Below are positions 12,201-31,643 of a DNA stretch of 64,000 nt, in pieces. Below the pieces are notes generated by a model. It had not been told where the DNA came from, made no database searches, and saw only the letters and a program-made list of their open reading frames with translations. A program made the position numbers and the translations under genes. The DNA is from Amycolatopsis sp. DSM 110486 (lineage in GTDB: Bacteria; Actinomycetota; Actinomycetes; Mycobacteriales; Pseudonocardiaceae): positions 1,441,001-1,505,000 of the forward strand of contig NZ_CP080519.1 of assembly GCF_019468465.1 (NCBI RefSeq), in the 5' to 3' direction. Each line of letters begins with the position of its first letter. The stretch's first letter is position 1.

Positions 12201-14338
12201 TTGCGTGCGGCGAAGTTCGCGACGGCTGCGGTGGCGGCGTCCTCGGTGCCCGACAGCACGACGGAGTCGGGACCGTTGATCGCGGCGATGCTCACCCCGT
12301 CGGCGAGGTGCGGCGTGACCTCGTCCTCGGTCGCCTGCACCGCCACCATCGCGCCTCCGGACGGCAACGCCTGCATCAGCTTGGCGCGCGCCGAGACGAG
12401 CGTGGCAGCGTCCTCAAGGGACAGAATCCCGGCGACGTGTGCCGCGGCCAGCTCACCGATCGAGTGGCCCAGCACGTGGTCCGGCCGCACGCCCCAGGAC
12501 TCGAGCAGCCGGGCCAGCGCCACCTCGAACGCGAACAACGCGGGCTGGGTGTATCCGGTCTGCTCCAGCAGGTCAGCGTCGTCCAGAGCTGCCTTTACTT
12601 CGGCGTCGAGCAGCGCACACACCTGGTCGAAGGCTTCGGCGAACACCGGGTAGGCGGCCGCGAGCTCCCGGCCCATGCCCGCGTGCTGCGCGCCCTGGCC
12701 GGTGAAGACGAACGCCGTGCGGCCCGTGCCCCGGACGCCACGCACACCACCGCCGGCCAGCAGCTCCTCGCGGTTCGCGCCGACGACAACGGCACGGTGG
12801 TCCAGCGCGGACCGGGTCGTGGCCAGAGAAAAGCCGACGTCGGCGATCGACAGCGCGGGGTCGAGGTGCTCGGCGAGGTGCCGTACCTGGGCGTCCAGTG
12901 CGTCCGAGGAATCGGCCGACAGCGGCCACGCCACCACCGGCACCGTCACCTCGGGCTCCGGCGAAGGCTCGGGCGACGGCTCTTCCGCCTGCTCGATGAT
13001 CACGTGCGCGTTGGTGCCGCTGATCCCGAACGACGACACCGCCGCCCGCCGCGGCCGCCCGGTCTCGGGCCACTCGCGCGCTTCGGTAAGCAACTCGACC
13101 GCGCCCGAAGCCCAGTCGACGTGAGGCGAAGGAGCGTCCACGTGCAGCGTCTTCGGCAGCACTCCGTGGCGGATGGCCTCGACGACCTTGATGATGCCGC
13201 CGACGCCCGCCGCGGCCTGGGTGTGGCCGATGTTGGACTTGAGCGAACCCAGCCACAGCGGTTCCGTGCGGTCCTGGCCGTAGGTGGCCAGCAGGGCCTG
13301 CGCCTCGATCGGGTCGCCCAGCTTCGTGCCGGTGCCGTGGCCCTCGACGAGGTCGACGTCGGCGGGCGTGAGGCCGGCCGACGCGAGCGCGCTGCGGATC
13401 ACCCGCTGCTGCGCCGGTCCGTTGGGGACGGTCAAGCCGCTCGAGGCGCCGTCGGAGTTCACCGCGCTGCCGCGGACCACGGCGAGCACGGGGTGGCCCA
13501 GCCGAACCGCGTCGGAAAGGCGTTCCAGCACGAGCATGCCCGCGCCCTCGCCCCAGCCCGTGCCGTCGGCCGCGGCGGCGAACGCCTTGCAGCGCCCGTC
13601 GTCGGACAGCCCGCGCTGCTCGGTGAAGTACACGAACGTCTCGGGCGTCGCCATCACCGTGACGCCGCCGACGAGCGCGAGCGAGCAGTCTCCGCGGCGC
13701 AGCGCCTGGCCGGCCCAGTGCAGGGCGACGAGCGAGGAGGAACACGCGGTGTCCACGCTGAGCGCGGGACCTTCCAGCCCGAGCGCGTAGGCGACTCGGC
13801 CGGACACCACGCTGCCGGCGGCCGCGTGGCCCGCGTAGTCGTGGTACATCACGCCCGCGAACACGCCGGTGCTGCTGCCGCGCAGGGTTTCCGGCACGAT
13901 TCCCGCGCGTTCCAGCGCTTCCCAAGCCGTTTCCAGCATGAGCCGCTGCTGCGCGTCCATGGAAAGCGCCTCGCGCGGGGAAATGCCGAAGAATTCCGGG
14001 TCGAATTCGGCCGCGTCGTAGAGGAAACCGGCCTCGCGCGTGTTCGTGGTGCCGGGGCGTTCACCGGTCGGGTCGTGCAGGGTGTCGAGCGGCCAGCCGC
14101 GGTCCGCGGGGAACTCGCCGATGGCGTCGGTGCCGGTGGCGACGAGCTGCCACAGGTCTTCCGGCGTCCGGACTCCGCCCGGGTAGCGGCAGGCCGTGCC
14201 GACGATCGCCAGGGGTTCGCTGTCGCGGTCGCGCGATTCCTGCAGAGCGCGTTTGGTCTCGCGCAGTTCCGTCGTCGCGCGTTTGAGATAACCGAGCAGT
14301 TTGCGCTCATTCTCACCGGACGGGCTTTCGGTACTCAC
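9215..14338 (-). CDS. PKS-C: single-module polyketide synthase KS-AT-DH-KR-ACP, malonyl-specific
   Basis: A 1707-residue extension module, first of a three-gene run C, B, A. The GTG start ([18 protein letters not shown] follows) opens a charged coiled-coil docking segment. KS from about 46 with DTACSSS near 194; AT with [11 protein letters not shown] near 623 and HAFH near 721 (malonyl-CoA); DH with a full [10 protein letters not shown] motif near 909; KR with TGGTGGLG near 1286 and Tyr near 1424; ACP with GFDS near 1584; C-terminal docking tail ending [14 protein letters not shown]. The KR lacks both the LDD (B-type) and Trp (A-type) fingerprints ([10 protein letters not shown]), so its stereochemistry cannot be read directly. 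With an intact DH the expected product is a conjugated double bond. Its stop overlaps the PKS-B start. The 107-bp leader carries one TTAGGGGT site. Confidence 0.95.
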   Translation of the reverse strand: MSTESPSGENERKLLGYLKRATTELRETKRALQESRDRDSEPLAIVGTACRYPGGVRTPEDLWQLVATGTDAIGEFPADRGWPLDTLHDPTGERPGTTNTREAGFLYDAAEFDPEFFGISPREALSMDAQQRLMLETAWEALERAGIVPETLRGSSTGVFAGVMYHDYAGHAAAGSVVSGRVAYALGLEGPALSVDTACSSSLVALHWAGQALRRGDCSLALVGGVTVMATPETFVYFTEQRGLSDDGRCKAFAAAADGTGWGEGAGMLVLERLSDAVRLGHPVLAVVRGSAVNSDGASSGLTVPNGPAQQRVIRSALASAGLTPADVDLVEGHGTGTKLGDPIEAQALLATYGQDRTEPLWLGSLKSNIGHTQAAAGVGGIIKVVEAIRHGVLPKTLHVDAPSPHVDWASGAVELLTEAREWPETGRPRRAAVSSFGISGTNAHVIIEQAEEPSPEPSPEPEVTVPVVAWPLSADSSDALDAQVRHLAEHLDPALSIADVGFSLATTRSALDHRAVVVGANREELLAGGGVRGVRGTGRTAFVFTGQGAQHAGMGRELAAAYPVFAEAFDQVCALLDAEVKAALDDADLLEQTGYTQPALFAFEVALARLLESWGVRPDHVLGHSIGELAAAHVAGILSLEDAATLVSARAKLMQALPSGGAMVAVQATEDEVTPHLADGVSIAAINGPDSVVLSGTEDAATAAVANFAARKSTRLKVSHAFHSPLMEPMLAEFATVAKSLTYTKPRIPIVVTAGGDPSTPDYWVHQVRAAVRFHDGVQTLISHGVTTFLEVGPAAVLSALDDTFVPAQRKGRPEAQALVTAVATLHTRGVDVDWAAFYAGARRVDLPTYAFRRTRYWLPATTASGDPVEHGQERGEHPMLSSVVRVAHNGTLVLTGRLSATGWVADHVVLGSTLLPGTAFVELVRRAADEAGCGTVEELTLEAPLAFAERGGAAIQVTVEAADEHGRRAVAVHSRSDGEWLRHATGFVVPSAAAPAFDLTAWPPAGATEVALDDPYLTLADLGYHYGEAFRGLRAVWRQGDDVYAEVTLPNGPEARDYGLHPALFDAAMHAQLLGPAPEGDTAPMLPFAFSGVTLHSAGAAAVRVRVSPTGPDTITLHLADATGAPVLTVDALAARPISLDKLAGDSLFRTTWEPATPGAALDGVRVLELSIPDGPVPAAARAITREVLAAIRETLDGTDRLAVVTRGAVSVAGEDSHPALATAWGLVRAAEAENPGRFLLVDGEPIVLTDEPEIAFRDGQAFVPRFTAATPEPGELGWTGTVLITGGTGGLGAVVARHLVTNHGVRNLLLTSRRGANAPGAAELRDELTALGAHVTIESCDVADPDSVRSLVEGTRVTAVIHAAGVPSAGRVETLTDEETDRVFAPKVDGAWNLHELTGDLDAFVLFSSAASSVLAAGQAGYAAANAFLDQLAEHRRAQGKPATSLAWGAWAEDGGMAGELDAADLRRLRRLGTPPMATDEALALLDAGLTADDAVLAPMRLDRAALKARRDALPPVLRSLVRPSAPKRAARSDGAVAARLATVPEGEREAYLLEVVSEQVAAVLGFTSAAAVEPERAFQEMGFDSLTSVELRNQLGALTGLKLTATVVFDHPTPAALARRLHDLLGEGRGPADPVLAEIDRLEALLSGAAGSLNGSTGKVTARLDALVRKWADAHTGRETTADLGEATDDELFAVLDDELGIG

Positions 14339-14416
14339 GGATTCGACCCACCTAACCGCGGAAAGGGGTGGAAGGTGCCACGTCGAAAACGCTACCGAGG
14401 CCCTGGTGGCCGCCCC

Positions 14417-14424
14417 ACCCCTAA
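14417..14424 (-). promoter_or_regulatory. TTAGGGGT motif upstream of PKS-C
   Basis: On the minus strand this reads GTTAGGGGTGGGG, about 80 bp upstream of the PKS-C start. It is one of seven closely matching sites placed before transcription units across the cluster. Binding by the cluster LuxR regulator is inference only. Confidence 0.45.
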
Positions 14425-14445
14425 CGGGGCCGGGCGGCCCCACAA

Positions 14446-15348
14446 TCACCGGGTCAGCTCGGCCAGCACGGTGTGCGCGGCCGGCAGCGCGGCGATTTCT
14501 TCGCGCAGCGCCACGGCTTTGGCCCGCACCGCGTCGTCGGCCATCACGTCGGCAAGCCGGCCGGCGGCCCCGACGAACCCGGCGCCGGCTTCGGCGACGC
14601 GAGTCGTGAAAGCTGTGCTGGTCAGGGAAAGCTGCGGCAGGCCGTGGGCCACCGCCGCGAGCGCGAGGGCCGGATCGCCATCGTGGACGACCGCGGCGCA
14701 CGTCGGCAGCACAGCGGCGGGCGGGGCCACGTCGACGAGCTTCACGTTGGCGGGCACCGTGGTCCCCGGGCCGAACGCGTCGGCGCCCGCCGCGCACAGC
14801 AGCTCGACGTCCACGGCGGCGACGGCGTCGAAGACCGGGCCGAACAGCGAGGTGTCGTCGAGTGAAAGCAGGATCCGGGCCCGCCGGGGCTTGCGGCGCA
14901 ACCAGTTCGGCACCACGACGGGGCCGAAGTACGGCACGTGCCGCACGGATCGCACGCCCGAACCGTTGTCCCGCAATGAAGGCGGCACAACGTCGAACGT
15001 GGTGTCCACGTCGGAAGTGGACGGTTCGTCAACGGCGCCGAGCAGCCGCACCGCCACGGCCTCGCCCGCGCGGGCGGCGGCGGTGCCGGCGGGAGCCAGC
15101 GCGTCGGAGACCACGACGTCGGGCCGCCAGAGCTTCGCGAACTCGACCAGCGCGGCCGATTCGGCGAGCGTTTCCCCGTCACCCTCTTCGAGGTCCACGG
15201 CGACGCAGCCGGTGCTGAGGATCTCCTCGACGAACGAAGGCCGTCCGGCGATCTTCACGTCGTGCCCCGCGGTGCGCAGCGCCCACGCGAGCGGGGCGAG
15301 GGTGCGCAGACGGACGGGCGACGACGGCGCGGCCAGGAGTACTCGCAT
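14446..15348 (-). CDS. Shortened GT1-family glycosyltransferase-like protein (300 aa), probably degenerate
   Basis: The N terminus ([24 protein letters not shown]) and later segments ([41 protein letters not shown]) match the antibiotic macrolide/deoxysugar glycosyltransferases of the GT1 GT-B fold. Those enzymes are usually about 400-430 residues. Here about 100 residues are missing between the [10 protein letters not shown] region and the VPPSLR region, part of the acceptor-side domain. The HHGGxGT sugar-nucleotide loop is replaced by VVHDGDPAL. The frame is continuous and the codon use is normal, so this does not look like a recent frameshift. It may be an inactive remnant, an auxiliary partner, or an enzyme with a changed role. 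It lies downstream of the transporter genes on the same strand, but a long hairpin separates them and a CTAGGGGT site precedes it. Confidence 0.75.
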   Translation of the reverse strand: MRVLLAAPSSPVRLRTLAPLAWALRTAGHDVKIAGRPSFVEEILSTGCVAVDLEEGDGETLAESAALVEFAKLWRPDVVVSDALAPAGTAAARAGEAVAVRLLGAVDEPSTSDVDTTFDVVPPSLRDNGSGVRSVRHVPYFGPVVVPNWLRRKPRRARILLSLDDTSLFGPVFDAVAAVDVELLCAAGADAFGPGTTVPANVKLVDVAPPAAVLPTCAAVVHDGDPALALAAVAHGLPQLSLTSTAFTTRVAEAGAGFVGAAGRLADVMADDAVRAKAVALREEIAALPAAHTVLAELTR

Positions 15349-15374
15349 GGAAATCCACTCCAGAAAAGGGAAAC

Positions 15375-15430
15375 CGGGCCGGCCCGGTGCGGATAGTCGA
15401 ATTCGAGACTATCCACCCGGAACCGGCCCG
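15375..15430. terminator. Nested inverted repeats between permease and glycosyltransferase genes
   Basis: Outer arms CGGGCCGG (15375-15382) and CCGGCCCG (15423-15430) enclose inner arms GGATAGTC (15391-15398) and GACTATCC (15407-15414). This could end transcription of the ABC transporter operon. There is no clear U-tract, so an attenuator or a protein site is possible. Confidence 0.5.
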
Positions 15431-15433
15431 CGT

Positions 15434-15441
15434 ACCCCTAG
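15434..15441 (-). promoter_or_regulatory. CTAGGGGT motif upstream of the glycosyltransferase-like gene
   Basis: The minus strand reads TTTCTAGGGGTACGC, about 90 bp upstream of the start at 15348. It belongs to the cluster-wide TAGGGGT set. Function inferred. Confidence 0.4.
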
Positions 15442-15446
15442 AAACG

Positions 15447-17993
15447 TCACTGCCCGGGCAGCGACACCGCCTCGATCGGGCTGCGCCGCATGGCGAGCCG
15501 GGCCGAAAGCGCGGTGACCGGCCACACGATCACGAACACCGCCGCGATCACCGCGAAGAACACCCAGATCGGCCCGACCGGCACGATGGTCCCCGACGAG
15601 ATCGCCATGGGCACCATGGTGAACAACGAGATCACCGTGCCGAGCACGATCCCGAGCACCGCCAGGATCCCGCCCTCGATCATGAGCATCGACCGGACCT
15701 GACGCCTCCCCGCGCCCGCCAGCCGCTGCACGCCGAACTCCCGCCGCCGCGAAAGCACCGCCACCGCAAGGGTGTTCACGGCCGCGATGGCCGCGTACGC
15801 GATCGCCAGCACGGCCAGCAGGTAGTGGATCATCGCCTCGACGTCGGCGCTGGCGGCGAAGCTCTCCGTCAGCGTGTCCGAGTCGCCGACCACGACCCCG
15901 GGCCAGTTGTGCGTGGCCGCAGTCACGGCCGAGACGACCGCCGAGGCGTCCTGCCCGTCCGCCGCGCGCACCAGCAGCCGGCTCGCGACCCCGGACGTCG
16001 TGTGCTGCGCGAGCAACGCCGCCGGCAGCACGATGCTCGGGTAACCCGAAGGGCTGTCCAGCAGCGCGACGATCCGCACGTGCGCCTGGCCACCGTCACC
16101 GAGGCGCATGGTGATGGTGTCGCCGAGCTTGAGGTCCAGGTCGTCCGCGATGTCCTCGGGCAGAGCCACGGTGTCGCCGGTGAGGTCGCGCAGCGTCCCG
16201 GACGTGACCGGAGTGGCGAGCACGCTGGTGTCACCCGCGTCGACGCCGAGCAGCCGGCCCGGGTCGCTGCCGTTGCCGTCGTAGGGCTCCTCGATCCAGC
16301 CCTGGCTCGTGACCAGCGGCGAAACCGTGCCCACGCCCGGCACCTGCTGCACGGCGCGCACCAGGTCGGCCGAGACCGCCCCGGTGCCGCTGTCGACCAC
16401 CGCGTCGGCCTGCAGCTGCTCGGCGTAGGCGCCGACAATCGCGTGCTGCTGCGTGGTTTCCGCGTACACGTTGCCCAGCGCGACCGCGGTCGCGAGGGTG
16501 ATCGGCGTGAGCACCGCGGCGAACGCCACGGCGCGCGTGCGCGAGTTGATCACGGCCAGCGTCGCGTCCCGGCCGCCGACCCGCCGGATCAGCGGGCCGA
16601 AGCGCGTGGCGACGTAGGCCATCAGCTCCGGGCCGATGAGCGCGACGGCGATCGAACCGGTGAGCACCGCCGGACCGCACGCGGCCGAGGCGATGTCCAC
16701 GGGCAGGAACAGCGTCGCCACGGCCAGCAAGACCGTGAACCCGGCGAAGATCTTCGCGCCGAACTTGCGCACTTCGTTGACCTTCGCCGACGGGATCGAC
16801 GCCTCCGCGAGCGCCTGCAGCGGACGCGACCGCGCGGCCGGCAGCGCGGCGAACCACGCGGCGGCGAACGAGATCCCGAGCGCCAGCACCAGACCGCCCG
16901 CGAACGCGATGATCCCCTGACTGAACTCCAGCTGCGGCGGCAGCACGCCGTCCTCGGTGGTGATCGCGAAGATCCGCGTGCCCACGAACCGGCCGAGGAA
17001 CACCCCCGCGATCGCGGCCAGCACCGCGACCACCATGGTCTCCGAGAGCACCATGCGGTGCACCTGTTTCGGCGTCGCGCCGGTGGCCCGCAGCAATGCG
17101 AGCTCCTGCTGGCGCTGCCGCACGGTGAGGCTGATCGTCGCTGACACCACGAGCGCCATCACGACCAGCACCATGCCGCCGAAGACCCCGGCGAGCAGGA
17201 TCAGCGGCAGCTGCGCGGCCTCGATGCCGGGGAACTCCGCGGAACCGCGGTCGGCGCCGGTCAGCACGGTCAGCCCCGGGACCTGCTCGGCGAGGCGGCC
17301 GGCCAGGTCGTCGGCGTCGACGCCGGGCGCCGGGAACACGCCGGCGAGGTCGACGGTGCCCGGGTGCGTGGCGAACTGCTGCACGTCACCGGCCGAGAAG
17401 AACAGCGCGGGTCCCGAAACGTCGGAGTGCGCGATGCCCGTGACGACGAAGTCGCGCGGCTGCGCGCCGTCCACGGCGATGGCCACCTGGGCGCCGACCT
17501 GGACCCCGGCGGCGGACGCCTCGTCCAGCACGACCTGTCCGGCGTTCTGCGGCGGCGTGCCGCTCGCCAGCGTGTACGGCGCGAGCGCGGCCGACTCCCA
17601 GCCGTGCCCGGCGAGCGCGTCGCCGCCCGCCTGCGGGCCGGCCGCGGTCACGAGGACCGCCGGGAACGAGACGTCGGGCACGACCTGGTCCACCCCGGGC
17701 ACGCCGGCCAGCCGCGTCAGCTGGTCCGCGGGCACCCCGGCGCGTTCGCTGTAGGGCACGACTTGCGACTCTTCGTCGGGCAGCTTGAACCCGGCCGAAC
17801 CGCCGACCACCACGGGCGCCGCGGCGAGGCGCTGAGGCTGTGCGTCGAGCGTGAGCGCGGTTTCGAACAGGCCGCCACACGCGATGAGCAGCGAGCAGCC
17901 GACGAGGATCGCGACGAACGTCGCCAGCGAGGCGGCGGCGCGGAACCGCAGGCTGGCCAGCGCCATCCGGAGCACCACGCGCCGCGGGCTCAC
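15447..17993 (-). CDS. ABC transporter permease, FtsX/MacB type with duplicated halves
   Basis: An 848-residue membrane protein. There is one transmembrane helix near residue 15-45, a large extracytoplasmic domain, then a cluster of helices (LPLILLAGVFGGMVLVVMALVV and following), and the arrangement repeats in the second half with a C-terminal group of helices. The segment RQRQQELALLRATGATPKQV and its second copy RRREFGVQRLAGAGRRQV are the typical FtsX-domain coupling regions. The GTG start overlaps the stop of the ATPase gene (GTGA), so the pair is translationally coupled. The likely role is export of the polyketide or of a toxic compound, by analogy with drug-cluster transporters; the substrate is inferred. 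The nearby TetR gene and its repeated operator suggest drug-inducible control. Confidence 0.9.
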   Translation of the reverse strand: MSPRRVVLRMALASLRFRAAASLATFVAILVGCSLLIACGGLFETALTLDAQPQRLAAAPVVVGGSAGFKLPDEESQVVPYSERAGVPADQLTRLAGVPGVDQVVPDVSFPAVLVTAAGPQAGGDALAGHGWESAALAPYTLASGTPPQNAGQVVLDEASAAGVQVGAQVAIAVDGAQPRDFVVTGIAHSDVSGPALFFSAGDVQQFATHPGTVDLAGVFPAPGVDADDLAGRLAEQVPGLTVLTGADRGSAEFPGIEAAQLPLILLAGVFGGMVLVVMALVVSATISLTVRQRQQELALLRATGATPKQVHRMVLSETMVVAVLAAIAGVFLGRFVGTRIFAITTEDGVLPPQLEFSQGIIAFAGGLVLALGISFAAAWFAALPAARSRPLQALAEASIPSAKVNEVRKFGAKIFAGFTVLLAVATLFLPVDIASAACGPAVLTGSIAVALIGPELMAYVATRFGPLIRRVGGRDATLAVINSRTRAVAFAAVLTPITLATAVALGNVYAETTQQHAIVGAYAEQLQADAVVDSGTGAVSADLVRAVQQVPGVGTVSPLVTSQGWIEEPYDGNGSDPGRLLGVDAGDTSVLATPVTSGTLRDLTGDTVALPEDIADDLDLKLGDTITMRLGDGGQAHVRIVALLDSPSGYPSIVLPAALLAQHTTSGVASRLLVRAADGQDASAVVSAVTAATHNWPGVVVGDSDTLTESFAASADVEAMIHYLLAVLAIAYAAIAAVNTLAVAVLSRRREFGVQRLAGAGRRQVRSMLMIEGGILAVLGIVLGTVISLFTMVPMAISSGTIVPVGPIWVFFAVIAAVFVIVWPVTALSARLAMRRSPIEAVSLPGQ

Positions 17994-18757
17994 TGCTGCC
18001 CCCTCGCCAGCTTGGCCTGGGCGCCGAGGCGCGCCAGCTCACCGGCCACGGCTTCCACGGCCGGGGCGGCCATGCGCGTCACGATCTGACCATCCACAAG
18101 GAACAGAACCGTGTCGGCGAAGGAAGCCGCGACCGGGTCGTGGGTGACCATCACGATGGTCTGGCCGGCGTCGGCGAGCTCGCGCAGCAGGCCGAGCACC
18201 TCGAGCGCGGTGCTCGTGTCGAGCGCGCCGGTCGGCTCGTCGGCGAACGTCACCTCCGACCGGCCCGCGAGCGCGCGGGCGATCGCCACGCGCTGCTGCT
18301 GGCCGCCGGAAAGCTCACCGGGACGGTGCTTCACGCGGTGCGTGAGCCCGACCCGCTCCACGACCTGCGCGATCCACGCCCGGTCCGGTTCACGACCGGC
18401 GAGCAGCATCGGCAGTGTGATGTTCTCCTCGACGTTGAGCGCCGGCATGAGGTTGAACGACTGGAACACGAACGCCACGTGTTCGCGCCGCAGCTCCGTC
18501 AGCTGCGTCTCGCTCTTGCCCTTGAGGTCGGTGCCGACGAGCGTGACGCTGCCCGAGTCGGGCCGGTCGAGGCCCGCCGCACAGTGCAGCAGCGTGCTCT
18601 TGCCGGAACCCGACGGGCCCATCACCGCGGTGAAGCTGCCGCGCGGGAAGTCGACGCTGACGCCGGCGAGCGCGACGACCTCGTTCTCCCCGCGCCCGTA
18701 GGTCTTCTTCACCGAGTCAAGCCGGACGGGCGACCCGGTGGCCGTCATCGTCGTCAT
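17990..18757 (-). CDS. ABC transporter ATP-binding protein (MacB/LolD-like)
   Basis: A 255-residue ATPase with Walker A (GPSGSGKST), signature (LSGGQQQRVAIARALA), Walker B with catalytic Glu (VTFADEPTGALD) and the H-loop (VTHDP). The family partners with FtsX-type permeases, which is what follows directly. Start ATG at 18757 overlaps the stop of the preceding small membrane protein gene as ATGA. The three genes therefore form one tightly coupled operon downstream of a GTGCAAG-N5-CACAGTT site. Confidence 0.94.
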   Translation of the reverse strand: MTTMTATGSPVRLDSVKKTYGRGENEVVALAGVSVDFPRGSFTAVMGPSGSGKSTLLHCAAGLDRPDSGSVTLVGTDLKGKSETQLTELRREHVAFVFQSFNLMPALNVEENITLPMLLAGREPDRAWIAQVVERVGLTHRVKHRPGELSGGQQQRVAIARALAGRSEVTFADEPTGALDTSTALEVLGLLRELADAGQTIVMVTHDPVAASFADTVLFLVDGQIVTRMAAPAVEAVAGELARLGAQAKLARGQQ

Positions 18758-18996
18758 GACCGGGTGGCCCTCTCCTTCGACCGGCCGCGGACCGCGAGCC
18801 ACCAGGGCACCACGATCACGGCGCCGCCGATGAGCGGCCAGATAAAGAACGGCGAGTGGTTCAGGCTCAGCGTGACGGCACACATGATCAGCCAGATCAG
18901 CAGGTGCACACCGGTGGCTACCAGCCACACGATCGCCACCACCTTCAGAGCGGTGGTGCGCCCCCCGGCCGTCGAACTGTCTGTCGTTTCGGCCAT
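18754..18996 (-). CDS. Small two-helix membrane protein
   Basis: An 80-residue protein with two hydrophobic helices (VVAIVWLVATGVHLLIWLIM and FIWPLIGGAVIVVPWWLAV) separated by a short polar loop, and a basic C-terminal tail. The pattern resembles short 2TM-domain proteins of actinobacteria. I chose the ATG at 18996 (MAETTDSSTAGG) over an upstream start at 19056 because the upstream stretch overlaps the palindromic operator at 19015-19037. It is the first gene of the ABC operon and overlaps the ATPase start. It may be a transporter accessory; no enzymatic motif is visible. Confidence 0.7.
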   Translation of the reverse strand: MAETTDSSTAGGRTTALKVVAIVWLVATGVHLLIWLIMCAVTLSLNHSPFFIWPLIGGAVIVVPWWLAVRGRSKERATRS

Positions 18997-19014
18997 CTCG
19001 GCCCCCGATCGTTG

Positions 19015-19033
19015 AACTGTGTATGGCTTGCAC
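19015..19033 (-). promoter_or_regulatory. Candidate TetR operator upstream of the ABC transporter operon
   Basis: The minus strand reads GTGCAAG-N5-CACAGTT. The plus strand shows a longer dyad, AACTGTG (19015-19021) to CACAGTT (19031-19037). The same 14 fixed bases recur at 19564-19582 beside the TetR gene. The dyad size is typical for TetR-family operators; binding is inferred. Confidence 0.6.
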
Positions 19034-19097
19034 AGTTTAGCGGACCAGTTCGCCAAGGGGAACCCAGGACCCTTTTCACCAGGTCAGGGGTTGCGCG

Positions 19098-19538
19098 TCA
19101 CTCGCCGGCGAGGCGCATTCGGCGGTCGCGCTCACGGGTGGACCACAGGCCGAGCACGATCAGGCCGCCGCCGAGCACGGGCCAGATCGGCCACGGGCCG
19201 TCCCAGTGGCCGCTGACCAGGCCGAGGATCAGGTAGACCAGCACGTTGACCACGCTCGCCACGGCCCACACGGCAGCAGCGACCCGCGGCGCGGCCTGCA
19301 GGATCGCCGGCACCGCGGCTTCCGCGCGGCCGGCCACCCCGGCGGTCAACGTGGCGTAGTCACCGGCCGATTCGACCCGGGCGAGCCGTTGCGCCGCCTC
19401 GGCTTCGTCGTACTGCCCCTCATCTCGTGCGTGCTCGATCCGCGTGACCGCGAGCTTGCGGTCCAGCTCAGTGACCTGCGTACGCTCCGGCCACAGCAGC
19501 CTGCCGATGGCCGAAGCCACCGGCTTGGTCTCGATCAC
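19098..19538 (-). CDS. DUF1707-like membrane protein
   Basis: A 146-residue protein. The N-terminal half (KLAVTRIEHARDEGQYDEAEAAQRLARVESAGDYATL) resembles the actinobacterial DUF1707 (SHOCT-like) domain, which usually starts with a short helix pair and precedes membrane helices. The C-terminal half has two hydrophobic segments (AAAVWAVASVVNVLVYLILGL and WPIWPVLGGGLIVLGLW). The second resembles the helix of the small protein at 18754-18996, suggesting related origin. GTG start. It is divergent from the TetR gene, with a shared 79-bp intergenic region holding a candidate operator. No biochemical role is known to me. Confidence 0.7.
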   Translation of the reverse strand: MIETKPVASAIGRLLWPERTQVTELDRKLAVTRIEHARDEGQYDEAEAAQRLARVESAGDYATLTAGVAGRAEAAVPAILQAAPRVAAAVWAVASVVNVLVYLILGLVSGHWDGPWPIWPVLGGGLIVLGLWSTRERDRRMRLAGE

Positions 19539-19563
19539 GTCCGCTCGCCCTCCGCCCGAATCA

Positions 19564-19582
19564 GTGCAAGACTCTCACAGTT
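19564..19582 (+). promoter_or_regulatory. Candidate TetR operator between DUF1707 and TetR genes
   Basis: GTGCAAG-N5-CACAGTT lies in the 79-bp divergent intergenic region. All 14 fixed positions are identical to the site at 19015-19033, with a different spacer. It is well placed to control both the TetR gene and the DUF1707 gene. Confidence 0.6.
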
Positions 19583-19617
19583 TACTGCCGGAGTACTCGC
19601 CAGGGAAGATGCGGACC

Positions 19618-20343
19618 ATGCTGGACAGGGACACGACACCCGAACGGCCCCCGGGGCTCACACTCGCCTGGGGCGGCGCCCCGCCGCCGCGGCGCGGACC
19701 GCGGCCCGCGCACACCGTCGAACAGATCGTCGCGGCGGCCGTGGAACTCGCTGACGCCGAGGGCGCCGCGGGCGCCTCCCTGCCGAACATCGCGCACGAG
19801 ATCGGCGTGACGACCAACGCGCTGTACCGCTACGTCAGCTCGAAAGAGGAGCTGACGGTGCTGCTCGCCGACGCCGGCTGGGGCCCACCGCCGCAGGCTT
19901 TGGTCGCCTCCGGCGACTGGCGCGCCGACGTACGGGCCTGGGCTCGCGCCGTCGTCGACCGGCTGCTGACCCGCCCGTGGCTGCTGGACCTGCCGCGCAG
20001 CGGCGACGCGATCACGCCGAACCGCCTGGCGTGGACCGAGCTCCTCCTGGCCGCCCTCACCCGCGCCGGCGTCCACAAAGGACACCTCCTCGGCTGCGTC
20101 ACGATGGTGACGGGCTTCGCCCACGCGGCCGCCGCGCGCCTCGCGACCCCGGCCGGCCCGGGGGAGGCCGCCGCTGTGCGCGATCACCTGCTGCCCCACC
20201 TCGACCGCCTCGGCTCGACGCACCTGGCCGGCCTGGTCGCGGAAGGCCAGTACCCCGCAACACAACCGGAGGCGGAAGCTTTCCTCGAGGCCGGCCTCGA
20301 CCACGTCGTCGCCGGGGTGTCGGGGTTCGCCGAGACCCGCTGA
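19618..20343 (+). CDS. TetR-family transcriptional regulator
   Basis: A 241-residue regulator. After a proline-rich leader, residues about 33-80 form a TetR HTH (VEQIVAAAVELADAEG, LPNIAHEIGVTTNALYRYVSSKEEL), followed by an all-helical ligand-binding domain of normal length. The ATG at 19618 is chosen because AGGGAAG lies at good spacing; an in-frame ATG at 19609 is too close to it. It is divergent from the DUF1707 and transporter genes, and two identical half-site arrangements flank that block. The likely role is a ligand-released repressor of the export genes, with the ligand plausibly the cluster product or an intermediate (inference). It is convergent with PKS-D and a strong hairpin lies between them. 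Confidence 0.92.
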   Translation: MLDRDTTPERPPGLTLAWGGAPPPRRGPRPAHTVEQIVAAAVELADAEGAAGASLPNIAHEIGVTTNALYRYVSSKEELTVLLADAGWGPPPQALVASGDWRADVRAWARAVVDRLLTRPWLLDLPRSGDAITPNRLAWTELLLAALTRAGVHKGHLLGCVTMVTGFAHAAAARLATPAGPGEAAAVRDHLLPHLDRLGSTHLAGLVAEGQYPATQPEAEAFLEAGLDHVVAGVSGFAETR

Positions 20344-20351
20344 CGAAAGAA

Positions 20352-20387
20352 CTCCCGGCCGGGGCATCGAGGGCACCCGGCCGGGAG
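20352..20387. terminator. Bidirectional hairpin between TetR and PKS-D
   Basis: A perfect 12-bp stem, CTCCCGGCCGGG (20352-20363) with CCCGGCCGGGAG (20376-20387), and a 12-nt loop. It lies in the 51-bp gap between two convergent genes and can serve both strands. Confidence 0.75.
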
Positions 20388-20394
20388 CAGGGGG

Positions 20395-31299
<10,905 letters not shown>

Positions 31300-31337
31300 G
31301 TGTCCTCGTTCCTTCCCGGTGACGCTGTGTTGTTTGG

Positions 31338-31425
31338 TACCGATCCGGCCACAGTCACAGCGGGAACAGTTGCCCGATGCGGCAACGCCCGGCCGAGTCC
31401 CCGCCTACTTTTGGCCGGATCGGTA
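31338..31425. repeat. Perfect 14-bp inverted repeat with a nested hairpin in the PKS-D leader
   Basis: TACCGATCCGGCCA (31338-31351) is repeated in perfect inverted form at 31412-31425. The 60-nt interval holds a second dyad, GTTGCC-N6-GGCAAC (31369-31386). It lies 39-126 bp upstream of PKS-D within the 344-bp divergent region 31300-31643. It could be an RNA attenuator, a cruciform or paired protein sites. Apart from this repeat and the two TTAGGGGT motifs I see nothing coding in that region. Confidence 0.7.
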
Positions 31426-31469
31426 AGGCCAGACAGGCCGACGATAGAAGCGCGAGCGCGGCCGGACCC

Positions 31470-31477
31470 ACCCCTAA
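31470..31477 (-). promoter_or_regulatory. TTAGGGGT motif upstream of PKS-D
   Basis: The minus strand reads CTTAGGGGTGGGT, 171 bp upstream of the PKS-D start. It faces PKS-D, while the copy at 31531 faces the sugar cassette. Candidate activator site. Confidence 0.5.
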
Positions 31478-31530
31478 GAGCCCCTGCACCAGGCTCTCCG
31501 CCGGGCACCAAGGTCCGCTTTAGACGGTCT

Positions 31531-31538
31531 TTAGGGGT
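31531..31538 (+). promoter_or_regulatory. TTAGGGGT motif upstream of the sugar cassette
   Basis: Reads TTTAGGGGTTGTC, 106 bp upstream of the deacetylase start and oriented toward it. With the opposite-facing copy at 31470 it makes a symmetric pair in a divergent promoter region. Confidence 0.5.
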
Positions 31539-31643
31539 TGTCGGTCGCGGCGGCCGGATGACAGATTTTCCCCACGTTCACAGCAATTCTCTCGCTCGTT
31601 TTCGCCCGAGGTTCGCCCGCTGGACTGAGACTGGGGATCGGTT

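Noticed and set aside
12573..13925. Long minus-strand frames overlapping PKS genes in another register
   Set aside because: Arginine/alanine-rich shadow frames without conserved residues; the true PKS frame covers the same bases with intact KS and AT motifs.
14446..15348. The short glycosyltransferase as a frameshifted pseudogene
   Set aside because: The frame is continuous from a good ATG to its stop and conserved segments appear in the same register on both sides of the gap. An in-frame deletion fits better, so I kept it as a CDS with a caution.
15374..15387. The palindrome CCGGGCCGGCCCGG as an attachment site
   Set aside because: It is part of a larger nested hairpin between two genes, and no integrase or tRNA is nearby.
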